Origin: Sphingomonas sp. AR_OL41
Lineage (GTDB): Bacteria; Pseudomonadota; Alphaproteobacteria; Sphingomonadales; Sphingomonadaceae
Length of the DNA stretch: 64,000 nt
Direction of reading: 5' to 3'
NCBI RefSeq assembly: GCF_029911635.1
Contig: NZ_JARYTI010000006.1
Location: 1 to 64,000 of the forward strand
The notes under the pieces: generated by a model
What the model was told of the DNA's origin: nothing
Seen by the model: the letters and a program-made list of their open reading frames with translations, nothing else
Database searches by the model: none
Part shown: one piece after another, positions 8,471 through 16,834 of the stretch
How positions within the stretch are numbered: position 1 is the first letter of the stretch
How the letters are laid out: each line of letters opens with the position of its first letter
Program-made: the position numbers and the translations under genes

Positions 8471-8916
8471 GTTCCGCAGACTGCACGCTGGAGCATGTTT
8501 TCGATATCGAGGTGCTGTTCGGCAGCGACCGGACGATCTTCGGTCCGCTGCCGGGCGGTGGCCATCAGGGCTATACACCAGCCACCGGCGGCACGATCAG
8601 CGGCCCGCGTCTGAGCGGCACGGTCATACCGCACAGCGGGGCTGACTATGCGCTGGTCCGCGACGACGGGACGATCGAACTCAACGCCCATTACCTGCTG
8701 CGGGCAGACGATGGCACGACGATCTACATCCAGAACCGGGGTTACCTCGTTCGCCCGGCCCCGGGCGAACCGCAGCCATCCTATTTCCGCCTGACGCCCT
8801 ATTTCCGGGTGCCGGCCGGGCCGCATGACTGGTTGTCGCGCACGGTGATCGTCGGCGGCGGGGAACGTCGCACTGATCCCGACCGCTCGCTGTTTCGCTA
8901 TTACGCGCTGATCTGA
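8467..8916 (+). CDS. DUF3237 domain protein, copy 2
   Basis: The 149-residue DUF3237 protein is paralogous to the one at 6312. It shares the GPRLSGTVIPHSGADY, IELNAHYLLRADDGTTIYIQNRG and RVPAGPHDWLSRTVIVG blocks in the same order. Its ATG overlaps the hydrolase stop (ATGA). The last 16 bases overlap the end of the convergent MFS gene. Two diverged copies in one operon suggest that they act as partners or on successive intermediates; this is inference. Confidence 0.85.
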   Translation: MSSADCTLEHVFDIEVLFGSDRTIFGPLPGGGHQGYTPATGGTISGPRLSGTVIPHSGADYALVRDDGTIELNAHYLLRADDGTTIYIQNRGYLVRPAPGEPQPSYFRLTPYFRVPAGPHDWLSRTVIVGGGERRTDPDRSLFRYYALI

Positions 8917-10307
8917 GCCGCGCTTCCGTCGCCGGCGGTGTCGCACCGCGTACGCAATCCGCGCGCCGCGCACAGGAAGCAGACCGCAGCGATCAGGAAC
9001 GACAGGACCGACAGCGATAGCGCCAGCTGGATTCCGCTGGCCGAGGCTTGCGCGCATTTCGCCACCGCCGCCGCAGCCGCACCGTGCGGGGCGAGCCCAC
9101 TGGGACAATCGACGAGATAGTCGCCCGCATATCCCCGTCGCGCAAAGATGTCGCTCATGCCGCCGACGAACACCGGGCCAAGCCCCGAACCTATTACCGT
9201 GTAGAGCAAGGTGTAGAGCGCGAGCCCGCTGGCGCGCATCCGGGTCGGCAACAGATTCTGGATCATGCCCGCCGTCGGGCCGAAGAACAGCAGCAGGAAG
9301 GATCCCGCAACGAACAGCAAGCCGATGGCGAGCGGCAAGCCTGCGGCGTGAAAGGCGAACCAGTAAATCGGCGGCGCGCAGCCCAGACCGATCGCCGCCC
9401 CCCAGGCCGGCCAGCGCGGATCGCGGCGCGAAAGATAGTCGGTGCCGAAACTCCCGACGAGCAGCCCCACGGCGATCGACAGGCCGGAAATCGCGCCGAA
9501 CGCACCCGCCGCTTCGCGCACGCCGAGATGGTAGTTGCGGGCGAGGAACACCGCCATGAACTGCGAGATCGAGGTCATGCCGAAGCCCGCCATGCTGCCC
9601 CCCGCGATCACCCACAGCAGCGGCCGGTTGGCGAGCACGGTCTTGATGAAGACACCGAAACCGGGCGCCTTGCCCGACCCGGCATCTGGGGCATCATGCA
9701 TGCCGCGGGTCGGTTCGGGAACGAGCAGCAGGAGTAGAGCCGCGACCAGAACGCCGGGAATCCCGAAGGCGAGAAAGGCCGTGCGCCATCCCCAATGCGC
9801 CGCGATTTGCCCCGCCAGCATCGCGCCGGCGAAGATCCCGACCGGCGTGCCGAGCAGGACCAGCGACATCGTCGAGGCGCGCTTGGTGCGCGGCGTGACA
9901 TCGGCGACCATCGACGCCGCCGGCGGGGTAAAGCCGGCCTCGCCCATGCCGACGACCAGACGCATCACGACCAATTGCGAGAAGTTCGCGGCCAGCCCGG
10001 TGCCGAGCGTCGCCGCGGACCAGACGATCGTCGCCGCCGCGATGATCCGCTTGCGCGAAAAGCGTTCCGCGAGCAGCCCGAGCGGCAGACCTGTAAGCGC
10101 ATAGAGCACCGCAAAGACCAGCCCCTGCAACAGGCCCAACTGAAGGTCGGTCAGGCGCAGATCGGCCTTGATGACCTGCGCGAGCGAGGAAAATACCGCG
10201 CGATCGGCAAAGCTCAGCGCGCAGACGAGAAAAAGCATGAAGACCATCGCGCCACGCGGATATCGCGAAGCCGCCGCCGCCCTGTCCGGCGCATTTTCCA
10301 TGTTCAT
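8901..10307 (-). CDS. MFS transporter
   Basis: The 468-residue membrane protein has about twelve hydrophobic segments and the major-facilitator loop motif GLLAERFSRKRI between helices 2 and 3. It opens with YPRGAMVFMLFLVCALSFADRAVFSSLAQVIKADL, the form usual in alphaproteobacterial organic-acid/spinster-like MFS carriers. It probably moves the substrate or an intermediate of this catabolic island across the inner membrane. It overlaps the SnoaL-like gene upstream (ATGA) and converges with the DUF3237 gene. Direction and substrate are not determinable. Confidence 0.88.
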   Translation of the reverse strand: MNMENAPDRAAAASRYPRGAMVFMLFLVCALSFADRAVFSSLAQVIKADLRLTDLQLGLLQGLVFAVLYALTGLPLGLLAERFSRKRIIAAATIVWSAATLGTGLAANFSQLVVMRLVVGMGEAGFTPPAASMVADVTPRTKRASTMSLVLLGTPVGIFAGAMLAGQIAAHWGWRTAFLAFGIPGVLVAALLLLLVPEPTRGMHDAPDAGSGKAPGFGVFIKTVLANRPLLWVIAGGSMAGFGMTSISQFMAVFLARNYHLGVREAAGAFGAISGLSIAVGLLVGSFGTDYLSRRDPRWPAWGAAIGLGCAPPIYWFAFHAAGLPLAIGLLFVAGSFLLLFFGPTAGMIQNLLPTRMRASGLALYTLLYTVIGSGLGPVFVGGMSDIFARRGYAGDYLVDCPSGLAPHGAAAAAVAKCAQASASGIQLALSLSVLSFLIAAVCFLCAARGLRTRCDTAGDGSAAQISA

Positions 10308-10708
10308 GCATTCTCCTTGCGGATGATCGTGCGGCGCAGGGTGGTGGCATTGATCGATGCAAACCGCCCCTCCGCCATTTCGTACAGTGCCATGCTGTTG
10401 ATCTCGACGCGGTCGCCGGCATTCAGCACATCGTTCGCGAACGACGTGCCGTCCTGGAGGATCGTGAAGCGCGAGGCGAGCGCGGCGGCGATGCAGGTCT
10501 CGGCGCAGAGCAGCGCCTCGACCGTCATTACCCGCTCGACCGATTGCCTGAACCGGGCGTAATAATCGACGATCGCCCGCGCGCCGACCAGCGCCGCCCC
10601 GGCGCCGTTGCAGAAAACGACATCGGGCGCATAGAAGCGGCTATAGGCGACGTCGTCACCGGCGTTGAAGGCGTCGACATAGTGGCGGAACATGGCGCTA
10701 AAGGGCAT
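10304..10708 (-). CDS. SnoaL-like/NTF2-fold protein
   Basis: The 134-residue product fits the small cone-shaped NTF2/SnoaL fold: FRHYVDAFNAGDDVAYSRFYAPDVVF, then a GARAIVDYYARFRQSV helix and a final sheet with RVEINSMALYEMAEGRFASI. Such proteins are isomerases, cyclases, hydrolases or binding proteins. I chose the ATG at 10708. The frame stays open up to 10774, but that would place operator dyad 2 inside the coding region. It is co-transcribed with the MFS gene (ATGA overlap). Confidence 0.75.
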   Translation of the reverse strand: MPFSAMFRHYVDAFNAGDDVAYSRFYAPDVVFCNGAGAALVGARAIVDYYARFRQSVERVMTVEALLCAETCIAAALASRFTILQDGTSFANDVLNAGDRVEINSMALYEMAEGRFASINATTLRRTIIRKENA

Positions 10709-10758
10709 ATGGCAGGACACCCTCTCCCAAGGACATTGCAGCACCATCGAACAGCATA

Positions 10759-10772
10759 GTTGATTTATCAAC
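10759..10772. promoter_or_regulatory. Operator dyad 2, GTTGA-N4-TCAAC
   Basis: A perfect 5-bp inverted repeat with spacer TTTA lies between the divergent SnoaL-like (-) and IclR (+) genes, 22 bp before the IclR start codon. It is identical in arms and spacing to dyads 1 and 3. Confidence 0.6.
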
Positions 10773-10793
10773 AAAAGAATTCGAGAACGCCCT

Positions 10794-11561
10794 GTGTCTC
10801 ACGCTCCACGCGGCGCCGCCGACCGGCTCGCCTACCTTCTCAAACTGATCGCCAGCGGACCGTCGCGCTTCTCGCTCGGCGATCTGGCGGAGCGTGCCGG
10901 GCTGCCGGCAAGTTCGGTTCACCGGCTGCTGCAGTCGCTGTTGCGCTCGGGGCTGGTCGAACGCGGCCTGGCGCAAAGCTATCGCCCAGGGCGCGAATTG
11001 CATCGCCTCGCTTCGCAGCTCGTCGCCAATTTCGACCTGGTTCGCGTCGCGCGTCCCTTCCTCGACGCGCTGGTCGCGCAGTGGCACGAAACGGCGGTGC
11101 TGTGCATCTACAGCCCGACCCAACACAAGGCGATCATCGCCGACATTGCCGATACGCCGCATCCGCTTCGCTTCGCCGTCTCCCGCGGCGGCGAGATATC
11201 GCTGCCCTGGGGCTCGCTCGGGCGCGCGATCCTGGCACACCTTCCGCCGGGCGAAGCCGAAGCGATCTTTCGCGAGGCGCAGGTCGGCCCGTTGACCGGT
11301 CGCCCGCGCTCCACGCGCCAGGAGATGATCGCCGAACTGGCCGCCATCCGCCGTGAAGGCTATGCCCGCTATTTCGATCCGCGCTACGATATCGCAGGGA
11401 TTGCCGCCCCGATTTTCGGGGTGGATGGGGAAATCTACGGCTGCGTCGGCGTGACGATGCCGTCCAACCGCTATCAACTGCATCTCGAAGATGACCTCTC
11501 CGTCGCCGTCCGGGAAGCCGCGACGAAGCTCAGCGAGCTGGCCGCGATCTCGCACAGCTAG
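10794..11561 (+). CDS. IclR-family transcriptional regulator
   Basis: The 255-residue protein has an N-terminal winged helix (FSLGDLAERAGLPASSVHRLLQSLLRSGLVERG, residues about 26-58) and an IclR effector domain with LPWGSLGRAILAHLPP and the C-terminal GIAAPIFGVDGEIYGCVGVTMP block. Family members usually sense small acids or aromatic intermediates and act as tetramers. The start is GTG at 10794. It faces the TonB-receptor gene, and a second dyad type (ATTCCG-N5-CGGAAT at 11596) sits in the gap, which could be its own binding site. Confidence 0.9.
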   Translation: MSHAPRGAADRLAYLLKLIASGPSRFSLGDLAERAGLPASSVHRLLQSLLRSGLVERGLAQSYRPGRELHRLASQLVANFDLVRVARPFLDALVAQWHETAVLCIYSPTQHKAIIADIADTPHPLRFAVSRGGEISLPWGSLGRAILAHLPPGEAEAIFREAQVGPLTGRPRSTRQEMIAELAAIRREGYARYFDPRYDIAGIAAPIFGVDGEIYGCVGVTMPSNRYQLHLEDDLSVAVREAATKLSELAAISHS

Positions 11562-11595
11562 CCCCGGCGCCGCGCACCGCCAGAGGCCCGAAACG

Positions 11596-11612
11596 ATTCC
11601 GTATTTCGGAAT
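11596..11612. promoter_or_regulatory. Inverted repeat ATTCCG-N5-CGGAAT, possible IclR site
   Basis: A perfect 6-bp inverted repeat with spacer TATTT lies in the gap between the IclR gene and the TonB receptor. It is upstream of the predicted -35 box at 11639, where an activator would bind. A related half-site, GGAATTTCG, follows at about 11629. Assignment to IclR rests on position only. Confidence 0.4.
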
Positions 11613-11638
11613 ATTGCTTTCATTTTTTGGAATTTCGA

Positions 11639-11658
11639 TTGACAGTTGATTGATCAAC
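11639..11658 (+). promoter_or_regulatory. TonB-receptor promoter -35 box with operator dyad 3
   Basis: TTGACA at 11639-11644 is a consensus -35 hexamer. It is followed at once by GTTGA-TTGA-TCAAC (11645-11658), the third copy of the dyad. The dyad therefore sits in the -35/-10 spacer, a position where a bound protein would block RNA polymerase. No good -10 box is seen 17 bp on. Confidence 0.55.
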
Positions 11659-11719
11659 ACCTCCAGTTGGCGCGATGTCACGCCGCAAGGGCGGGCAATT
11701 CTTGAGGGGGAGGGTTCCG

Positions 11720-14170
11720 ATGCCACTGAAAGACCACCGTCACATCCCGAGCGTGTCGTTGATCGCGCTCGCCAGCGTGCTTTGCATGGCGTCGCCCGCC
11801 ATGGCGCAGGACAAGACCGACAAGCCCGCCGCCGATTCCGCCGAGCCGGTCGAGGTTGTCGTGACCGCCCAGTTCCGCGAGCAGAAGCTGCAGGATGTTC
11901 CTATCGCCATCACGGCGCTGTCCGGCGAAGCGCTCGAACAGCGCGGCCAGACCAACCTTGCCGACCTCGGCGGCTCGGCCCCGAACGTAACCCTGCGTCA
12001 GGCGCCCGCCACCTACGGCCCGGCCGTCGTCGCCTTCATTCGCGGTGTGGGGCAGCGCGACACGAGCTTTGCGCTCGAACCCGGCGTGGGTCTCTATGTC
12101 GATGACGTCTATCTGCCGACGCTGCACGGTTCGATGCTCGCGCTGGTCGATCTCGACCGCGTCGAGATCCTGCGCGGCCCGCAGGGCACGCTGTCGGGCC
12201 AGAACTCGATCGGCGGCGCGATCAAGCTCTATTCCAAGAAGCCGGATGGCTCGCCCAATGCGTTCGCCTCGGTGACCTATGGCAGCTATAACGACGTCGA
12301 GATCAAGGCGGCGACCAACATCACGCTCGCCAAGGACACGCTGTTCGCGCGCATTTCCGGCGCCGCGGTCCGCAAGGACGGCTACGTCACGCGCTACGAT
12401 TATGCCTGCACCCATCCCGGTTCGACCGTCCCGACCTCGGTCGTCAACAGCAGTTGCAAGCTTGGCACCGAAGGCGGCAAACAATATGTCGCCGGGCGGC
12501 TGGCACTGCGCTGGCAACCTTCATCGAGCGTGACCGTCGACCTCGTCGGCGACATCACGCGCGACGGCAGTGAGGTCGGCCCGACGACCCTTCTCTATGT
12601 CGGCCGCAACGCCAATCCCGGCGCGACGCTGACGGGGGTCGCGACGCCCGCAGCCGCTGCCTATACCATCAACGGCAATCTCTATGGCACTGCCACGGGC
12701 TCGCCGTTCGTCAGCTACTCGCCCTATGGCAATTATGCGCAGGACACGTTCAGCAGCAGCCCGTACATCAACTATGAAACCTATACTAACCTGGCACCGC
12801 GCGACGGCACGGCTGCCTGGCAGGCACCGCTGAAGTCGGCGATCAACACCTGGGGCATTTCCGGCACGATCGGCGTCGACCTGTCCGATTCACTCAAGCT
12901 GACCTCGATCACCGCCTATCGCAAATTCGATGGCACCTATTCGTCGAGCGACGGTTCGCCCTTCTCGCCGACGCAGCAGGCCAACCAGGTCTTCAACCGT
13001 CAGTTCAGCCAGGAACTGCGACTCTCGGCCAAGATCGGCGACATCATCAACCTTACCCTCGGCGGCTATTATTTCGACAAGACCAGCCGCTACAGCGCCC
13101 GGATCACGCTGACGACGCTCGATTTCATCGAGGACGATTCGATCCCCTCCAAGACCAAGGCGGTCTTTGCCAATGCCGAAATCTCGCCGATCCCGGCGCT
13201 GACCTTCATCGGCGGGCTGCGCTACACGAACCAGACGAAGAGCTTCATCTATGGGCGTTTCGGTGTTCCTGGGTCGTCCACGGGCGGCGCGGTGCCGGCG
13301 TCGCTGGCCTCACTCAATGGTCTGGTCGGCAACTTCTCGGGCAACCGCGTCGATTATCGCCTCGGCGCGCAATACCGCTTCAACGACAACATCATGGCCT
13401 ATGGACAGTTCTCGACCGGCTTCAAGGGCGGCGGCATCAACCCGCGCCCCTTCTTCCCGGCGCAGGCGCTGCCGCACAATCCGGAAACGATCAAGGCCTA
13501 TGAGGTCGGCTTCAAGAGCGACTTTCTCGATCGCAAGGTGCGTCTGAACGTCTCGGGCTTCATCAACAAGTACAACGACATCCTCGTATCGGTGTCGAAC
13601 TGCCCGCTCACCGGCGCGCCGGCCGCGCCGTGCGCGCTGCCGCTCAACGCCGGCACCGCGACGGTCAAGGGGTTCGAGGCCGAGCTGACCTTGCACCCGG
13701 TCCACGGGCTGTCGATCGACGCTTCGCTTGCCTATCTCAACTTCAAATACACCTCGATCAGCGCGCTGGCGGCAAGTGCCGGCATCGGGCTCGAGGACAA
13801 GGGCGTCTATGTCTCGCCCTGGCAGTGGAACATCGGCGCGCAATATCAAATCGATCTCGGCAAGACCGGTTCGCTGACACCGCGCATCGACATCAACCAT
13901 GAGGACGCCTTCAACCGCAACGCCAACAACGTCGACGCGACGACCGGCGGGACCGATATCTTCGGCCTCGTCGCGGGTCGCACGCTGGTCAACGCCAGGC
14001 TCTCGTACAAGACGGCAGACGGCGACTGGGAGCTGGCCGGCGAGGTCCGCAACCTCACCAACAAGTTCTATTTGACCGACATCTTCGACAATCGCGGCTC
14101 GACCAATTCGATCCAGGGCTCGCCCGGCGAGCCGCGCACCTGGACGCTGACGGTGAAGCGGCACTTCTGA
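11720..14170 (+). CDS. TonB-dependent outer-membrane receptor
   Basis: This 816-residue protein has a signal peptide (VSLIALASVLCMASPAMAQ), a TonB-box-like EVVVTAQ, a plug domain (DVPIAITALSGEAL, then VEILRGPQGTLSGQNSIGGAI) and a 22-strand-type barrel. It ends in an aromatic C-terminal strand (TLTVKRHF). It imports a substrate across the outer membrane using TonB energy. Sphingomonads use many such receptors for carbon sources, so the island's substrate is the obvious candidate. The ATG at 11720 was chosen because GAGGGGGAGGG lies just upstream and it starts directly before the signal peptide. Operator dyad 3 suggests control with the rest of the island. Confidence 0.93.
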   Translation: MPLKDHRHIPSVSLIALASVLCMASPAMAQDKTDKPAADSAEPVEVVVTAQFREQKLQDVPIAITALSGEALEQRGQTNLADLGGSAPNVTLRQAPATYGPAVVAFIRGVGQRDTSFALEPGVGLYVDDVYLPTLHGSMLALVDLDRVEILRGPQGTLSGQNSIGGAIKLYSKKPDGSPNAFASVTYGSYNDVEIKAATNITLAKDTLFARISGAAVRKDGYVTRYDYACTHPGSTVPTSVVNSSCKLGTEGGKQYVAGRLALRWQPSSSVTVDLVGDITRDGSEVGPTTLLYVGRNANPGATLTGVATPAAAAYTINGNLYGTATGSPFVSYSPYGNYAQDTFSSSPYINYETYTNLAPRDGTAAWQAPLKSAINTWGISGTIGVDLSDSLKLTSITAYRKFDGTYSSSDGSPFSPTQQANQVFNRQFSQELRLSAKIGDIINLTLGGYYFDKTSRYSARITLTTLDFIEDDSIPSKTKAVFANAEISPIPALTFIGGLRYTNQTKSFIYGRFGVPGSSTGGAVPASLASLNGLVGNFSGNRVDYRLGAQYRFNDNIMAYGQFSTGFKGGGINPRPFFPAQALPHNPETIKAYEVGFKSDFLDRKVRLNVSGFINKYNDILVSVSNCPLTGAPAAPCALPLNAGTATVKGFEAELTLHPVHGLSIDASLAYLNFKYTSISALAASAGIGLEDKGVYVSPWQWNIGAQYQIDLGKTGSLTPRIDINHEDAFNRNANNVDATTGGTDIFGLVAGRTLVNARLSYKTADGDWELAGEVRNLTNKFYLTDIFDNRGSTNSIQGSPGEPRTWTLTVKRHF

Positions 14171-14176
14171 CGACGC

Positions 14177-14216
14177 ACCGACGGGCGGCGGCAAGTCCGT
14201 GCCGCCGCCCGTCGGT
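14177..14216 (+). terminator. Strong GC hairpin after the TonB-receptor gene
   Basis: A 17-bp perfect stem (14177-14193 with 14200-14216) closes a 6-base loop just after the receptor stop. There is no clear T-run, so it may serve as terminator or 3' mRNA stabiliser, separating the receptor from the oxidative operon. Confidence 0.6.
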
Positions 14217-14252
14217 CATAGATCCACCCGTTCCCGGACCAAAGGAAACCTC

Positions 14253-15209
14253 GTGTCCAACCTAGAGACGCTCGAAAAACCCGATACCATAGCCGGTACG
14301 CCCGTTGTCGCTGGGCTGCCGATGCCCGAGTTCAAGCGGATCGGGGTCGAGCCCATCACCGGCGCGTGTGGCTGTGAGATTTCAGGCGTCGATTTGCGCG
14401 AGCCGCTCGACGCGGAAACGCTTGCCGAGATCATGTTGGCGTTCGAGCAGTTCCTCGTCATCGTCTTCCGCGATCAGGATCTGACGCCGGAGCAGCACAA
14501 GGCCTTTTCACGTCATTTCGGCGAACTGACCGAGCTGCCGCAGGCGCCGATCTACGACGGCCATCGCGACATGCAGGAAGTGCGACGCGAGGCCTATGAA
14601 TCGGTCAACGTCGTCCCATCGTTCGAGCATTTCCACACCGACAGTTCATTTCTGCCACGGCCACCGAAGTGCATCGTGATGCGCGCGATCGATGCGCCGC
14701 GCTGGGGCGGCGATACCGCCTTTTCCAACGCCTATCTCGTCTATGAGGGTCTGTCGGACGAGATGAAGGCGCTCCTCGATCGGCTCAAGATCGTCTATTC
14801 GGGCAAGAATATCTGGTCGAACAACGAGAAGCTCGCGCCCGAAAAGCGGCTGCGCCTGCGCGAGAGCCACGATTTCACCGAGGACCTGCTCGAAAGCGTG
14901 CATCCCGCGGTCCGGATCCATCCGACGACCGGGCGCAAGGCGTTGTTCGCCAACACCGCCTATTTCCAGCGCTTCGTCGGCTGGTCCGAGGACGAAAGTC
15001 GCGCCCTGCTCAACTATCTGCAAGGGCTTGCCCAGCATCTCCATTATCATTGCCGCGTCAAATGGCGGAAAGACACGCTGATTGTCTGGGACAATCGCTT
15101 CACGCTCCATCGCGGCGTTCATGATTTCAAATATGAGCGTCGACATTTGATCCGGACGACCGTCATCGGCGAACGTCCTCTCGGCCCCGGTGATGCCCTC
15201 GCATCATGA
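14253..15209 (+). CDS. TauD/TfdA-family Fe(II)/2-oxoglutarate dioxygenase
   Basis: The 318-residue protein has the facial triad of this family: H128 and D130 in FEHFHTD, distal H286 in FTLHRGVHDF, and the 2-oxoglutarate-binding Arg near 301 (HLIRTTV). It would hydroxylate or cleave its substrate with O2 and 2-oxoglutarate, as TfdA and TauD do. The start is the GTG at 14253, preceded by AAAGGA. It is the first gene of a six-gene operon whose members overlap by ATGA or GTGA. An ether-cleaving or hydroxylating first step is plausible but not shown. Confidence 0.9.
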   Translation: MSNLETLEKPDTIAGTPVVAGLPMPEFKRIGVEPITGACGCEISGVDLREPLDAETLAEIMLAFEQFLVIVFRDQDLTPEQHKAFSRHFGELTELPQAPIYDGHRDMQEVRREAYESVNVVPSFEHFHTDSSFLPRPPKCIVMRAIDAPRWGGDTAFSNAYLVYEGLSDEMKALLDRLKIVYSGKNIWSNNEKLAPEKRLRLRESHDFTEDLLESVHPAVRIHPTTGRKALFANTAYFQRFVGWSEDESRALLNYLQGLAQHLHYHCRVKWRKDTLIVWDNRFTLHRGVHDFKYERRHLIRTTVIGERPLGPGDALAS

Positions 15210-16834
15210 AGATCAGCACGGCGATTGCAGAAATTCTTCGGCGCGAAGGCGTCGATGTCATCTTCGGCTACCCGCGTAACGCGGTCCTCGAACAGGCGGC
15301 GGCGGCCGGGATCAGGACGGTGATCGTCCGTCAGGAGCGCACCGGCCTCCACATGGCCGATGCCTTGTCGCGGATGACGCGCGGCCGTCGCATGGGCGTG
15401 TTCGCCATGCAGCACGGCCCGGGCACCGAGAACGCCTATGGCGGCGTGGCACAGGCCTATTCGGAAAGCGTGCCCGTGCTCGTTTTGCCGCAGGGCTATG
15501 CGCGTCGGCTGGCCTATGTCCCCGACAACTACAATGCCTGCATCTCGATGCGCGATATCACCAAGACGGCGGAACCCATCAACCGCGCGGAAGACACCGC
15601 CGGGGTGATGCGCCGCGCCTTCACCGCGCTGCGCAACGGGCGCCTGCGTCCCGCGTTGGTCGAACTGCCATGGGACGTGCTCGACGAGGAACTGCCCTGC
15701 CCGCTCGACTATACGCCGGTGGTAACCACGCGCAGCGCGCCCGACCCCGAAGCGGTGGCGCGCGTGGCGCGGCTACTGGTCGATGCGCCGCGGCTCGTCA
15801 TCCATGCCGGCCAGGGCGTCCACTGGGCCGATGCCTATGACGAACTGCGCACGTTGGCCGAGTTGCTTGCCGCGCCCGTCTCGACCACGCTGGAGGGCAA
15901 GAGCGCCTTTGACGAAACGCATCCGCTCGCGCTCGGCTCGGGCGGCGCCGCGATCCCCGGGCAATTGCGCCATTTCCTCGATCGGGCCGACCTGATCCTG
16001 GGGATCGGCTGCAGTTTCTCCGAAACGGTGTTCGGCGTTTCGATGCCGACGCATGTGCCGATCGTCCACGCCACGCTCGACCCCGCCGACCTCAACAAGG
16101 GCGTCCCCTGCATCGACGCGCTGATCGGCGATGCACGGCTGACGCTGGTAATGCTGACCGAAGCTTGCCGGGCCTTGATCGACGCGCCCCGGTCGAGCGA
16201 GGCGGTCGCCGCCGAAATAGCGACGGTCGAAGCCGACTGGCTGGCGCAGTGGTTACCGCTGCTCGAATGCGACGATGCGCCGCTCAGCCCGTATCGCGTC
16301 TTGTGGGACCTGCAGCGCACCGTCGATGTCGCCGAAACGATCATCACCCATGACGCCGGATCGCCGCGCGACCAGCTGACGCCATTCTGGAAATCAGTGA
16401 CGCCGCTCAGCTATATCGGCTGGGGCAAGACGACCCAGCTCGGCTATGGCCTTGGCCTGGCGATGGGCGCGAAGCTGGCGCATCCGGAAAAGCTGTGCAT
16501 CAATGTCTGGGGCGATGCGGCGATCGGCTTCACCGGCATGGATTTCGAAACCGCGGTGCGCGAGCGGTTGCCGATCCTCTCGATCCTGCTCAACAACTCG
16601 GCCATGGCGATCGAGCTGCCGATCATGCCGGTCGCGACCGAACGCTACCGTGCCACCGACATATCCGGTGACTATGCCGCCTTTGCCCGCGCGCTGGGCG
16701 GCTATGGCGAGCGCGTTACCTCGCCCGATCAGATCATACCGGCGCTGCTCCGCGGCATCGCGGCGACCGAGGCCGGGACGCCCGCGCTGATCGAATTCAT
16801 CACCACCCAGGAAACGCGAGCGTCGCGGCTATGA
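15206..16834 (+). CDS. Thiamine-diphosphate-dependent enzyme (acetolactate-synthase-like)
   Basis: The 542-residue protein has the three-domain ThDP-lyase layout. E44 in VRQERTGLHMADA is the cofactor-activating Glu, a central FAD/DHS-like Rossmann domain follows, and the ThDP/Mg motif runs from GD at 436-437 to NN at 463-464. It would decarboxylate a 2-oxo acid or cleave/ligate a C-C bond. Acetolactate synthase itself is unlikely because the gene sits inside a catabolic operon, between a dioxygenase and a transporter, without a small subunit. Its ATG overlaps the dioxygenase stop. Confidence 0.87.
   Translation: MKISTAIAEILRREGVDVIFGYPRNAVLEQAAAAGIRTVIVRQERTGLHMADALSRMTRGRRMGVFAMQHGPGTENAYGGVAQAYSESVPVLVLPQGYARRLAYVPDNYNACISMRDITKTAEPINRAEDTAGVMRRAFTALRNGRLRPALVELPWDVLDEELPCPLDYTPVVTTRSAPDPEAVARVARLLVDAPRLVIHAGQGVHWADAYDELRTLAELLAAPVSTTLEGKSAFDETHPLALGSGGAAIPGQLRHFLDRADLILGIGCSFSETVFGVSMPTHVPIVHATLDPADLNKGVPCIDALIGDARLTLVMLTEACRALIDAPRSSEAVAAEIATVEADWLAQWLPLLECDDAPLSPYRVLWDLQRTVDVAETIITHDAGSPRDQLTPFWKSVTPLSYIGWGKTTQLGYGLGLAMGAKLAHPEKLCINVWGDAAIGFTGMDFETAVRERLPILSILLNNSAMAIELPIMPVATERYRATDISGDYAAFARALGGYGERVTSPDQIIPALLRGIAATEAGTPALIEFITTQETRASRL

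Noticed and set aside
15206..16834. Housekeeping acetolactate synthase (ilvB)
   Set aside because: No small-subunit gene follows and the gene is embedded in a catabolic operon, so a biosynthetic role is unlikely.
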